64,000 nucleotides of DNA from Pseudomonas hormoni (GTDB lineage: Bacteria > Pseudomonadota > Gammaproteobacteria > Pseudomonadales > Pseudomonadaceae): positions 3,396,001 through 3,460,000 of the forward strand of contig NZ_CP075566.1 of assembly GCF_018502625.1 (NCBI RefSeq). Direction: 5' to 3'. The notes under the pieces were generated by a model, which ran no database searches, was not told where the DNA came from, and saw only the letters and a list, made by a program, of their open reading frames with translations. Below are positions 36,071-45,279 of the stretch, one piece after another. A program made the translations under genes and the position numbers. Position 1 is the stretch's first letter; each line of letters begins with the position of its first letter.

Positions 36071-37858
36071 TTAGGCCCATGCCAGAAGTTCAACGTTCCA
36101 GTCAAAGACGGACTGTATGAGTGTGCCGACTTGTCCGGTTGTACCCATGATGAATACGCCTGTAACGCCGCCATTGATCCAGAACGAAGAGGCGGTAATA
36201 GCACCGACTTGAGAGCCGTAAGTAGTAGAGCCGCCGCCGTAGTCACCAGCATATGCAGGGAACTTGAACACAGACCCAGCCGCCCAACCCAATTGGGAGG
36301 ACTTTAAGGTTGCTCTAATGGTCACAATGTCAGGCATCACGCCAAGGCCGTGACTGTACTGAGTAGCGCCAGAGGTCAAAACGATGTTCGCGGAGGTCCA
36401 TCGCTTGATCTTCGGGACCGCTTCAAGGGCAGTCGCTCGGGTCTCAAGGGCAGTCGCTCGGGAAGCCAGAGAGGCGTAAGCAGTTGCCAGAGAGGCAGCC
36501 TCAGCGGACCCCAGCGGCGTGACGATCCCGAAGAGTCGAGTCATCCATGCGCCAGTCGCGTGGGTTGGGTATGTCTCCGATCCGATCCGAGGTGTCCCGT
36601 TGGCGCCATCACTCCCCACAGTAAGCAGTGTTGTATCTGCAAACTTGTTCGCCTTCGGAGTCATGAATGCCCCTCGGAGGTTGGATAGGGTGCTTGGAGC
36701 GCTCGCATAAGTTGGAAACTCCGCAAGGACCCAGCCGGGACTGCCAGTCAGTTGGGACCCTTGGAGCTGGTCCTTCTTAATAACGGTAGCGGCGTCATTA
36801 CCACCACGAAGGAAGTTCGCCCCAAGGGAGCCCGCAGAGATACCGTTGAGGTCCCGCATACGGAACTTGCCAGTGCTGGAAGTCAACACGAAGCAGCCAC
36901 GCTTAGACGGGTCAGCTTGCCAAGTGGCTTCGCTCACAGTCGGGAAAAGGCCAGCCGTCAAGGCAGCCACGAAGTCAGGGAAAAGGCTCTTATCAAGCTC
37001 CTGCCCGTCATCCAGTGCGAAGCCCTGAAAGGGTTGCGGTCGGTGGCCCCACATGGTCATCCCGAGTTGAACGCCAGCACTTGCAGCGGACAATTCAGAG
37101 TTCTTAGCGGCCAGTTCAGAAGCCTTCGCGTGGTCCTCAGAGACCTTCGCCTTATCCTTGGAATCCAGAGCGGAATCCTTGTAGGTCAATGCACTGTCTC
37201 GGTAGGACTTCGCGTTGTCCTCAGAGGACTTCGAGGCAACCTGAGATAGTCGAGCTTTCTCAGCATCCTCAGCCGCCGCAAGGGCCTTTGTGGAAGCCGT
37301 AGAGGCAGCGCCCACAGCCGTCGTTTCGGAGACCTTAGCGTTATCCTCAGAGGTCTTCGCACGGACTGCGGAAGCCATGGCGGATTCACTGTTAGCCAGT
37401 TGTTGTCGGACGGTCACAGCGTCACCTGGCTGCACGCCGTCTCGGAGATTCACCAGACCCCGACCGCGAGCATCAAGGTCACCATCATTGTTCACTGCGA
37501 TTGTGTCGGCGGTTAGGTCGCGCGCCTCTTCTGCGATGTGCAGAGATTGGACCTGGGCGGTATTCAGGTCGTAAGCCCGAAGGACGGAACCGTCTGAGAA
37601 ATCCACAAGCCGTTCAGTTGCCGAAGTGATGCGGCGAATTTCCAAGCTATCAAAGCCATCGCCAGGACCCCAAGCAGCCGTCGTGGTAATAGTCTTCTTT
37701 GTTGCGAAACGATATTCAGAGGTAACAGCGAGAACGCGCCGTGTAGCACCCACGAGGGTAACTACAACAAATTTACGGGCGAGATACTCAAAGGGTACAT
37801 CGAAGTCTTTACGGGAACCGTCAAGCGGATACGTAAGGACTGTTTTTGGTGCGGCCAT
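36071..37858 (-). CDS. 17: Tail fibre protein (gp17)
   Basis: A 595-residue receptor-binding protein. The first ~150 residues (VLTYPLDGSRKDFDVPFEYLARKFV) match the T7 fibre N-terminal domain that joins the tail. Then an alanine/lysine/serine-rich repeat region (SEDNAKVSE, SKDKAKVSEDHAKASE) forms a likely trimeric coiled-coil shaft. The distal part has a tail-collar-like block (FALDDGQELDKSLFPDF...GKFRMRDLNG) and a host-range tip that differs from T7. ATG 37858 with GGGAGG upstream is chosen over the longer frame. Confidence 0.93.
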   Translation of the reverse strand: MAAPKTVLTYPLDGSRKDFDVPFEYLARKFVVVTLVGATRRVLAVTSEYRFATKKTITTTAAWGPGDGFDSLEIRRITSATERLVDFSDGSVLRAYDLNTAQVQSLHIAEEARDLTADTIAVNNDGDLDARGRGLVNLRDGVQPGDAVTVRQQLANSESAMASAVRAKTSEDNAKVSETTAVGAASTASTKALAAAEDAEKARLSQVASKSSEDNAKSYRDSALTYKDSALDSKDKAKVSEDHAKASELAAKNSELSAASAGVQLGMTMWGHRPQPFQGFALDDGQELDKSLFPDFVAALTAGLFPTVSEATWQADPSKRGCFVLTSSTGKFRMRDLNGISAGSLGANFLRGGNDAATVIKKDQLQGSQLTGSPGWVLAEFPTYASAPSTLSNLRGAFMTPKANKFADTTLLTVGSDGANGTPRIGSETYPTHATGAWMTRLFGIVTPLGSAEAASLATAYASLASRATALETRATALEAVPKIKRWTSANIVLTSGATQYSHGLGVMPDIVTIRATLKSSQLGWAAGSVFKFPAYAGDYGGGSTTYGSQVGAITASSFWINGGVTGVFIMGTTGQVGTLIQSVFDWNVELLAWA

Positions 37859-37907
37859 ATAGTCCTCCCTTTTAATAGGCAAAAGAAAACCCGCTGTGTA
37901 AGCCGGG

Positions 37908-37930
37908 TTCTAATAGTGAGTGTTTCTGTC
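37908..37930 (-). promoter_or_regulatory. Phage RNA polymerase promoter (phi-17 position)
   Basis: Minus strand GACAGAAACACTCACTATTAG, in the 73-base gap between genes 16 and 17, where T7 has phi-17. A short hairpin (ACCCGGCTTACACAGCGGGT) follows it. Confidence 0.85.
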
Positions 37931-37931
37931 C

Positions 37932-40900
37932 TTATCGAATCTCGACGCCCTGAGCCTCCATCATCATTAGCAATAGTTTCTGAGTGACCGGATCGTTAGG
38001 TACGAGCCCGCGCAGTCCATTGAAAACGCCTGTCATATATTCCTGATCAGCCCTACGTGAATCAGAGCCCATCGCCCCAAAGGCGTTGTAACCAGTCTGG
38101 TAACCGTTCGCCAGGACGCCCACGGCGGGAACCTGCTCAGTGACCCGACCGAGGAACCCAGTGAACCGCTTGTCTTTGGTAGCGCTGAACTTCATAGCGC
38201 CCTCTTCAGGTTTCTCCTTTGCCCCCCGAGGGAGGATCGACGAACGCACAGCGGCGCCCTGATCGAAACCGAAAGGAGCCGCTACGATGTTCAGCAGGCC
38301 CAGAGGTGCGCCAATGTGCGAACTGCGAGATAACCCTGCATAAGCCAACATTTTGGGATCAAGCGAACTCTTCAAGAATCCTTCACGCTGGTCCTTAGGC
38401 ATCCCCGCCGCTTGGCTGTACTTCATGCCCACGTAAGTGGATACCGCGAGGCCCGTAGAGAGAACAGCTTGTAGCGTCTGGTCAATTGCCCGACCGTTCT
38501 TCGTTGCATCGTGATAGCCCCGGATCAATCGAGAATTGACGGAGCGCATCGTGAAGTTCTTGAACTGCATAGCCATCTTGACCCCAGCCCCGTAAGCCTG
38601 AGTGTCAGTAGAGGAAAGCGCGTGAGGCCGTAAGATGGTCTCGTGTGCGATCTTGTCACCCATACGCCACATGTCCATAGTCCGAGGATCACGCTGAAGG
38701 GCTGCACGGTCCTTAATGGTGTACTTGCCGCCCTTCCCTACTGCCATGTGTTCCCGAATCGCGGCCTTCATGCCCTCGAATTGCTCGGGACTGATAGACA
38801 TCGAATGGAGCCTTTGAGGGTCAAACAGACTCGACTTACGACCGGCTAACACATGGTCCACAAGATCCGAAAGGACACCCGACCGGCCTGCATCTGCGAT
38901 GTAGTTAGAAGACTCTGTTAGGAACTTCGTGAATGGAGACCGGGCCGATATTTCCTGGGTGAAGTACTTAGCGGTCCCCACAACGTTTGCCATCAGGGGG
39001 TTTACATCCGCTTGGTCTCGAAGGCGCTCTACGATATCTGTTCGGGTTGGTCGTAGGTGGTTATCCAGCTCACGACCGAACACCATTGAATGCATGTCCT
39101 TCAGGTCCTTAGCGCTGATCTTTGAGCCCCACTGAGTCATCTCACGAAGCAACGGAACGCCCTTCAAGAGCATGTGTGTATGCCCCTTCGTGACCATGCC
39201 TGCGACCTCTGAAATTGACTGAACACCCATGTAGGCATTCTTAGCGACAAACCCCAGGTCGGAGAGGATCCGCGCAGCGGTCGCTAAGGCTCCTTCCGCG
39301 TCCCGACGTGCCCGACCTGTGAGAATCTTTATGGACTCTTCGAGGGCAGCTTTCTCGGCCTTGCTTGATGCTTTGACCTGGGAGATGTCGTGTAGTAATT
39401 CCCCAGTGGTACGCCCAGTGGCCCCCATGATTCCGATGTCGCCATTAACGCGTCGGTCATAGCTCGGAGTGATACGGCCAAGGTCAAATTCCCGAAGGTC
39501 GTTGACCGCGAACTGTGTTCCATCCGAGAGAGGCACGGCCATATCAGAATCAAATAGGTGTCGCCCTTCGAGGAAGTTGTTAGATGCAAGCCCCATGCTT
39601 CCGGGGATGCTTCCTTGGTCACCCACGGATAGCAAATTGGAACCGTCGAAGTCCTCAGACTTGGCGATACCGAAAGCCTTACGCGTGGCGTAATCCTCTA
39701 CGGCGGCTTGCAGGTCCGAAGCTTCCAACACACGTCCTTCACGGGCTGCCTGATCCATCAGGAATTTATCTACACGAGCCTTAACGTGTGGCCGTGCTGC
39801 ATAACTGGCAAGCCAGGATTCAGAGATTGCATGCTGTAGTCCTTCCTGGCCCCCGAACTTTTGCAAGTGCAACGCCTTGGCTGCCGTCGAGTAGACGTTA
39901 GGGATGTATGAGCCAGCGTGCCGCGTCTCTGGGAGGATCGCTCGGGCATTCCGATTGCCGAACTGTGCGGGAGCTGCAAGGTAGTCGGCCTTACGGTCAT
40001 AGTGATCCCGGACAGTCTCCATCAGCTTGCGTTCGCCTGGGGTCAGTTGGGTCAGCTTGTTCCCGGTGGTGTCCTCAATGGCTTCAGCTACTCGGCGATT
40101 TACCATGTCCTTGTGAGCCTGTCGGCCTCCCGCCTGGGTTGCAAACTGAGGGTCCTTGATAGCCTCCAAGAGTTGCTCCGACATCTTGTTGTACGTGACA
40201 TGATCCTGGGCGGCAGTACGTTCAATGATGTCCGAAGCCGTGGCCCCGAACCTTCCATTAGACCCACTCACAGTACCCGTAGGGGACCTGAAGAGCTGAT
40301 CCCCAATGTCCCGCACAGCTTGATTCTCGGAGCGCAACAGCGTGTAGCCAATCTCCGAAAAGCCGCCCATGGAAACCCCTTTGGCTGCCCTCTCCGCTGG
40401 CTCTTCCATGAACTGTGCAGCATCACGAAGGGTCATCGGGTTTAAGGGGTTGTTACCTGAAAGGATCGAACCGTCTTGCAATCGGACAGCGCCGGGCTCG
40501 CTGGGATGCGGCACTACGTCAATCCCACCGATGTTCTCAGGGGTTTCCCCAGCCAGCCAAGGGAATCGCGAAGGGTCATCCATTCCGGTCTGTCGGGCTG
40601 TCTCACGGGCTTCCAGGCGGATCGCCGACCCAGCAAAAGGGTTGCTATCGAACGTTTCCATTTCTGGGTGTAGCTCGAACCTTTCGTTGGGCAAGGCCGA
40701 CTCGCCGTGCATCGCTAAGGTTTTCTCCAAGAGGTCATCAGGGACTTCCTCACGCGGAACGTTGACGGCTCGTTGTGCTGCACGGTCAAACAAAGCAGTA
40801 GCACCGGCACCGAAGAGAGCCCCGCCAACCAATGCGGTTCCGTAGTGCCCTTCAATACCTGTAGCCGCCTCACGAAGTCCCTCAGAACCAGCAGCAGAGA

Positions 40901-41987
40901 TACCACCGTAGACGGCCCCCTGAGCCACACGAGAAATCAAGCGAGCGCCGGTTGTGCCTGGAAGTGGCGCGTAAGTCATAGGGTCAACACCCGCAGAGAT
41001 AAACCCACCGACTACCTGTGCGCCTGTCCCGGCCCCATTGATTCGAGCCTCATAGCCGGCGTTTTCCTTTGCCATTGCAATGGCCTGAGGGAGATTCGCT
41101 CGCTTGCCCTTCGAGTAATCCATGATGAACCCGAAGTATTGAGGGTCTACACCCTCTTTGCGGATCATTTCGAAGTCATCACGAGTCCATGAAGAAGTGT
41201 CGGTAGGGTTCACCCATTCCAGCGGATCCACGGTTTCTTGAGTGGCATAGCGAAGGATCGACGGGATTGGCGAAGTCATAACAGAAGCCTTCGTAGCATC
41301 CCCAGTGCCCTCGAAGAACGTCTTTTCAGGCTTCACCATCGAGAGATAATCAGGCTGGGTCACTGGGGCTTCGCCACCCTTAAGACCCATCGCGCCAAGA
41401 CCTGGGAGGCCCTGACCCACATGTATTGGGTTGGTGGCTGTAAGCCCCTGAGTGGCGTCCTCAAAGGAAACAGCCTTAGCCTTTGGGTGAATACCTGGGT
41501 CGGTCACCTCCTGGGCATCAAAGTATTTACGCGAAGGGCTCTCACCTGATACGTCCAAGAGGTTGCGCATATAGGTCTGCCCCTCAGGGCTAATCTTGGA
41601 AAAGTCGCCTTGATCCAATGCGGCCAACTGAGGGGAACCGAGTCGACCTTGCCCCTGGTTATACGCAAGGGCAGCTTTCAGAAGGTCACCGCCAAAAGCG
41701 CCTTTAAGGTCTTTGAGGTGACGCATCACAGCAGGGATTGCCTTCTGTGGGTCCATGCGGTCATCAGGGGTCATCAGGCCGTAAGCTTTACCGGTTGCCT
41801 CTGTGAACTGGCCGAGACCGAGGGGACCAGTAGGACTCTTCGCGTCCGTTTTAAATCGGGATTCGTTGAAGATCAGCTTATGGGCGAAGTCGTAGGGAAC
41901 GCCTTCACGGTCTGCCTCTTGCCGAATCAGCGAATCGAAGGGAGTCCCGTTTGCCAGGACCTGGGTGTATTCGTCTTTGCTATTCAA
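37932..41987 (-). CDS. 16: Internal virion protein with transglycosylase domain (gp16)
   Basis: A 1351-residue core protein ejected into the host to help DNA entry. Near the N-terminus a lytic transglycosylase domain is clear: YDFAHKLIFNESRF with the catalytic glutamate about residue 40, then GPLGLGQFTEATGKAYG and ALAYNQG. The remainder is helical and alanine-rich, as in T7 gp16 (1318 residues). I chose TTG 41987, with GGAGGAC five bases upstream, because upstream text overlaps gene 15. Confidence 0.92.
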   Translation of the reverse strand: MNSKDEYTQVLANGTPFDSLIRQEADREGVPYDFAHKLIFNESRFKTDAKSPTGPLGLGQFTEATGKAYGLMTPDDRMDPQKAIPAVMRHLKDLKGAFGGDLLKAALAYNQGQGRLGSPQLAALDQGDFSKISPEGQTYMRNLLDVSGESPSRKYFDAQEVTDPGIHPKAKAVSFEDATQGLTATNPIHVGQGLPGLGAMGLKGGEAPVTQPDYLSMVKPEKTFFEGTGDATKASVMTSPIPSILRYATQETVDPLEWVNPTDTSSWTRDDFEMIRKEGVDPQYFGFIMDYSKGKRANLPQAIAMAKENAGYEARINGAGTGAQVVGGFISAGVDPMTYAPLPGTTGARLISRVAQGAVYGGISAAGSEGLREAATGIEGHYGTALVGGALFGAGATALFDRAAQRAVNVPREEVPDDLLEKTLAMHGESALPNERFELHPEMETFDSNPFAGSAIRLEARETARQTGMDDPSRFPWLAGETPENIGGIDVVPHPSEPGAVRLQDGSILSGNNPLNPMTLRDAAQFMEEPAERAAKGVSMGGFSEIGYTLLRSENQAVRDIGDQLFRSPTGTVSGSNGRFGATASDIIERTAAQDHVTYNKMSEQLLEAIKDPQFATQAGGRQAHKDMVNRRVAEAIEDTTGNKLTQLTPGERKLMETVRDHYDRKADYLAAPAQFGNRNARAILPETRHAGSYIPNVYSTAAKALHLQKFGGQEGLQHAISESWLASYAARPHVKARVDKFLMDQAAREGRVLEASDLQAAVEDYATRKAFGIAKSEDFDGSNLLSVGDQGSIPGSMGLASNNFLEGRHLFDSDMAVPLSDGTQFAVNDLREFDLGRITPSYDRRVNGDIGIMGATGRTTGELLHDISQVKASSKAEKAALEESIKILTGRARRDAEGALATAARILSDLGFVAKNAYMGVQSISEVAGMVTKGHTHMLLKGVPLLREMTQWGSKISAKDLKDMHSMVFGRELDNHLRPTRTDIVERLRDQADVNPLMANVVGTAKYFTQEISARSPFTKFLTESSNYIADAGRSGVLSDLVDHVLAGRKSSLFDPQRLHSMSISPEQFEGMKAAIREHMAVGKGGKYTIKDRAALQRDPRTMDMWRMGDKIAHETILRPHALSSTDTQAYGAGVKMAMQFKNFTMRSVNSRLIRGYHDATKNGRAIDQTLQAVLSTGLAVSTYVGMKYSQAAGMPKDQREGFLKSSLDPKMLAYAGLSRSSHIGAPLGLLNIVAAPFGFDQGAAVRSSILPRGAKEKPEEGAMKFSATKDKRFTGFLGRVTEQVPAVGVLANGYQTGYNAFGAMGSDSRRADQEYMTGVFNGLRGLVPNDPVTQKLLLMMMEAQGVEIR

Positions 41988-42003
41988 TATGTCCTCCTTG
42001 TGA

Positions 42004-44208
42004 TTACTGTTTGCGGGCACCTCCCAGGATCCAACGCTCGTGCAATTCGTTAATGCGCTCGGCGCTCTTAACTCCGTCATCGAATCGTTTCTGTTGGGCA
42101 GCCGCTGCTTTTTCCTGGGCGTGTTTCTGCATGTCTTCACGACTGATGCGCATGCGCTTGCCGATCATGTTTGAGATATAGAGAGCGCCGCCTTTGCTCT
42201 CGACTGTCAGCCCACCGGCCCCCCATTCAGAATCTTTGCGTAGGGCCTGCATGGTCTCGTCGATGTGCGCCTTACCCGTTTCCCAGGATGCGGAATCGTT
42301 CGGGTCTACCATCAGGTCTCGTTTGCTAATCATTCCGTGGAAGCTGTTTGAGCTGTTCCACCCGTTGTCCTCAACAAAAGACACAGTGGTTTTCTTGAGG
42401 TAGTCGGACACGGCTCGGGAGGCTTCATTGGAGTCACCAGACCGCAACGTGACCGCGTCAAACACGGCCCTTGCCTGAGTCTCGAAGGCGCCAGGTAAAA
42501 ACTTCAGCTCCTTTGCGTTGCTGTCGTTCTTAATGGCTGACCACTGTTCATTGCGATACTTCTGTTCATCCTGAGATAGCCCCTTCTTGGACTTCTCGGC
42601 GTCGATAAGAACCTGGGGGTCAATGCCGGATTCTGCCGAGTAACGGAGCTTCTCTAAGAGCCCTGCTTGATCTGGGAAGAGCTGGGAGATTGTCGCGGGG
42701 TCTGCCTGATAGGCGCGTTGAAGTTCCTTGAGCCGTGGCATGTCGCCGGCTGGATCAGGACTAATCAGCGCACCCTGCCATTCCCGAGAGGCATCCGTAA
42801 GGAGCGTCCCGAAAGCCGCCTGAAACGGGCCCTTGTCGTAATCAGCGCGCAGAAGGGAAACCTTCATGGCGTCCTTCTGGTTGTCGGGAATCTGTAAGGC
42901 GTCAATCTGGCCCATCTTCTTGGCCGCATAGGTAGCCATGTCGCTTGCTTTCATCTCGCCCGTGTTTTCGTTAACAGGGAGAAACTTAGGATCGACCGAT
43001 ACGTTTTCCCCATTCATGCGCCGGGTGTACGCGTCATCAATTACGAGCTGTCGGTTATCCGCCTGGGCAGCTTGTTGCAGCTTCACCAGTCCTTGCTGGG
43101 ACGCCTGCGCGACTTTGTGCGAGAGCTGCGACTTTGCGTCGATCAGCATTTGCCGTTGAGGGGTCATCTCGGGCCCAGCCTGTACCCAGTCGTTCCCTTG
43201 TTCGAGCTTGTTGAGCATCTGCCAGCCAGCAGCCGGGTCAACCTGATTGACGGCGTTGGTGATACCCAGTTGGAATGTCTCGTTGCGTTTGGAGTCCCGT
43301 GTATAAGCGGACCCCATGGCCTTGACCCTTAGGTTCTCGTAGACCTCAGGGCCCAATAGATCCTTGACCTTGTGCTGTGCCCCGTAAACGTTAAGCGTCT
43401 GGTCTCCCAGGTTGTCCAAGAGAGTCGTACCGCCCTCCTTGTTGACCGCCTCAGAGGCTACTTGCTGGAGCGCTTTAATAGCATGGCCGTCACTCGGGAA
43501 GAGGCCCGATTGAAGTCCTGTATTGATGTAGTTAGAGAACCATTGGGCGCTTGCAGGATTCGACATCACCTTAGGGTCATCAAGCATCGGTTGGGTATCT
43601 GCCCTGGTCTCAACGACCGATTGAGCTTCGAAGTTCTTGGAAATCCATTGACCGTGCAGGTCATAGACCGCCGCATTGCGGTTGGTGATGTCGGTGTTAA
43701 ACCCCTTCTGATACAGCGTGTCGTTAGGGTCAATACCTGCATCTTCGGCGTAGCTCTTGCTGACCATCTCCATCCGGGTCTGTCGGTATTCATCGAGGTC
43801 TTTCCGAGTACGGAAGGTTCCCTTTTGAATTTCTTGTTGAATCTCCGAGTCCACCTGATAGGCAGCGTTCCGGCCCGACTTTAGCCGTAGCTGGTCCATC
43901 GCGTCCGGGTCATCCTTGTACAGAAGCGTCCCGTCTGCGATTGCCGAACGGCGTTGCTCAGGGGTCAGCTTTCGGATGATCTCGTTAGAGCGTTCATCGG
44001 CGGTTTGTTGCTGTTGCTCCCTAAGGGCACCGTAAGCAGCCCCCGAGTTCTTCACGAAGTCCGCCATGCCTTCAGCGAAGCCATTGCTTCCTGTGTAATC
44101 ACTAAGCTGCCGTTGTGCTTGGAAGTTACCGCCACCTTGCGCAGTAAAGCCCTTACGTTTCCCGGTGGTCTGCTGGGATTGGCTTAGCGCCTGTTCAATC
44201 GAATTCAT
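42004..44208 (-). CDS. 15: Internal virion protein (gp15)
   Basis: A 734-residue internal core protein (T7 gp15: 747), which forms the periplasmic part of the ejection tube with gp14 and gp16. Seen: polar N-terminus MNSIEQALSQSQQTTGKRKG, long helical segments rich in glutamine and alanine, and no signal peptide. Recognition rests mainly on size, composition and position between 14 and 16. Its ATG overlaps the gene 14 stop codon (ATGA). Confidence 0.88.
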   Translation of the reverse strand: MNSIEQALSQSQQTTGKRKGFTAQGGGNFQAQRQLSDYTGSNGFAEGMADFVKNSGAAYGALREQQQQTADERSNEIIRKLTPEQRRSAIADGTLLYKDDPDAMDQLRLKSGRNAAYQVDSEIQQEIQKGTFRTRKDLDEYRQTRMEMVSKSYAEDAGIDPNDTLYQKGFNTDITNRNAAVYDLHGQWISKNFEAQSVVETRADTQPMLDDPKVMSNPASAQWFSNYINTGLQSGLFPSDGHAIKALQQVASEAVNKEGGTTLLDNLGDQTLNVYGAQHKVKDLLGPEVYENLRVKAMGSAYTRDSKRNETFQLGITNAVNQVDPAAGWQMLNKLEQGNDWVQAGPEMTPQRQMLIDAKSQLSHKVAQASQQGLVKLQQAAQADNRQLVIDDAYTRRMNGENVSVDPKFLPVNENTGEMKASDMATYAAKKMGQIDALQIPDNQKDAMKVSLLRADYDKGPFQAAFGTLLTDASREWQGALISPDPAGDMPRLKELQRAYQADPATISQLFPDQAGLLEKLRYSAESGIDPQVLIDAEKSKKGLSQDEQKYRNEQWSAIKNDSNAKELKFLPGAFETQARAVFDAVTLRSGDSNEASRAVSDYLKKTTVSFVEDNGWNSSNSFHGMISKRDLMVDPNDSASWETGKAHIDETMQALRKDSEWGAGGLTVESKGGALYISNMIGKRMRISREDMQKHAQEKAAAAQQKRFDDGVKSAERINELHERWILGGARKQ

Positions 44209-44777
44209 TTAGTCGGTCCTCCTTGTGGTGTACCAGCACCTTTCGGAGCGGTCTTTGAGAAGCCGCCACCGGATGCGTAACCGCCCAGGCCAGCCCCAAC
44301 GATGTTCAAGGCATTCGCGATGTTGTTCACCTTCGCACCCTGGCCACCACCGCCACGAACAGCCGACCGGGCATTCTCCACAGCACCGACACGGTTCTGA
44401 AAAATGGCCGCATAGTCACGGTTGTAGTTGTCGGTAATGTTCATTTTCTCGGCTGAAGATTCGTTGTCAGCAGAGCGTCGAATGCGGTCAATGGTGTTGC
44501 CGGACATACCCGACTCCCCCACTGCTGCGTTGATCGTTCCTTGATTGCGAAGAGCCTGTAGGTTGACCTCTGTGAGTTGGCGTTGCGCCTCTTCACGCTT
44601 GTCCACCATCGTCAGGGCCGTGTCCGCGTCCTGCATATTTGCTTGCTTGATTATTTCCTGTTGGTTCTTCCGCTGGGCGTCCGTAGCTGCCCCTTTAGCT
44701 TTAGCCTGTTCAGAAGCTCCCATTGCTGCACCGGCTACGGCTACAACAGCCATGCCGATAGAGACCGGTTCGCACAT
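44205..44777 (-). CDS. 14: Internal virion protein (gp14)
   Basis: A 190-residue protein (T7 gp14: 196) beginning MCEPVSIGMAVVAVAGAAMGASEQ, a hydrophobic start typical of gp14, which forms the outer-membrane pore of the ejection channel. The middle is a glutamine/asparagine-rich helix and the C-terminus is glycine-rich. It is coupled to gene 15 by a four-base overlap. Confidence 0.9.
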   Translation of the reverse strand: MCEPVSIGMAVVAVAGAAMGASEQAKAKGAATDAQRKNQQEIIKQANMQDADTALTMVDKREEAQRQLTEVNLQALRNQGTINAAVGESGMSGNTIDRIRRSADNESSAEKMNITDNYNRDYAAIFQNRVGAVENARSAVRGGGGQGAKVNNIANALNIVGAGLGGYASGGGFSKTAPKGAGTPQGGPTK

Positions 44778-44788
44778 TGCGATTCCTC

Positions 44789-45232
44789 CTATAGCCAGAA
44801 TTGACGGAACCTGAATCCAGCCGGACTCATGATGTGACCTGTGTGAAAGGTTGCACCGAGAGACTCCAAAAGCCGGACGTGGGCGTGATTGTCCACCGAC
44901 ACAATGTTGGTCAATGGCATGTTGTTAGGCAGCTCGTCCTTAACGAGAGCCAAGTGTTCCTTGAGGATCCTGTAGAACCGGAACCGCTCGGCCTTGTTGA
45001 GCATTCCCAGGACACTCGTAGTCACGAACCAAACAACCCCCTGAGCGTGCCCACCCACAGCCAGAACGAGAGAGCCGCACTTAATTGCGTGCGTGGTTTC
45101 GTCGAGAGCTTTGGGGAGTACGTCAGAGGGTGTCCGGCCAGATTGAAGCGAGTGGAACTCCGCAAGATCACCAGTGGATAAATCAAGAGACGCGGCCCAT
45201 AGGTCCCCGTGTGTTGCCTTTACTTTGTACAT
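44789..45232 (-). CDS. 13: gp13-like internal/assembly protein
   Basis: A 147-residue protein (T7 gp13: 138) in the T7 gene 13 place. Shared features with T7 gp13: VVWFVTTSVLGML, KAERFRFYRILKEHL, the segment IVSVDNHAHVRLLESLGATFH and an aromatic C-terminus. The pattern recalls a GNAT acetyltransferase fold. T7 gp13 is needed for normal virion assembly but is not a major particle component; its chemistry is unknown. Confidence 0.82.
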   Translation of the reverse strand: MYKVKATHGDLWAASLDLSTGDLAEFHSLQSGRTPSDVLPKALDETTHAIKCGSLVLAVGGHAQGVVWFVTTSVLGMLNKAERFRFYRILKEHLALVKDELPNNMPLTNIVSVDNHAHVRLLESLGATFHTGHIMSPAGFRFRQFWL

Positions 45233-45253
45233 GCGTTGAGCCTCCCTATTGTT

Positions 45254-45275
45254 CGTAATAGTGAGGACTTTTGGA
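45254..45275 (-). promoter_or_regulatory. Phage RNA polymerase promoter (phi-13 position)
   Basis: Minus strand CCAAAAGTCCTCACTATTACG between gene 12 and gene 13, as T7 phi-13. The core CTCACTATTA is intact. Confidence 0.85.
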
Positions 45276-45279
45276 GCGG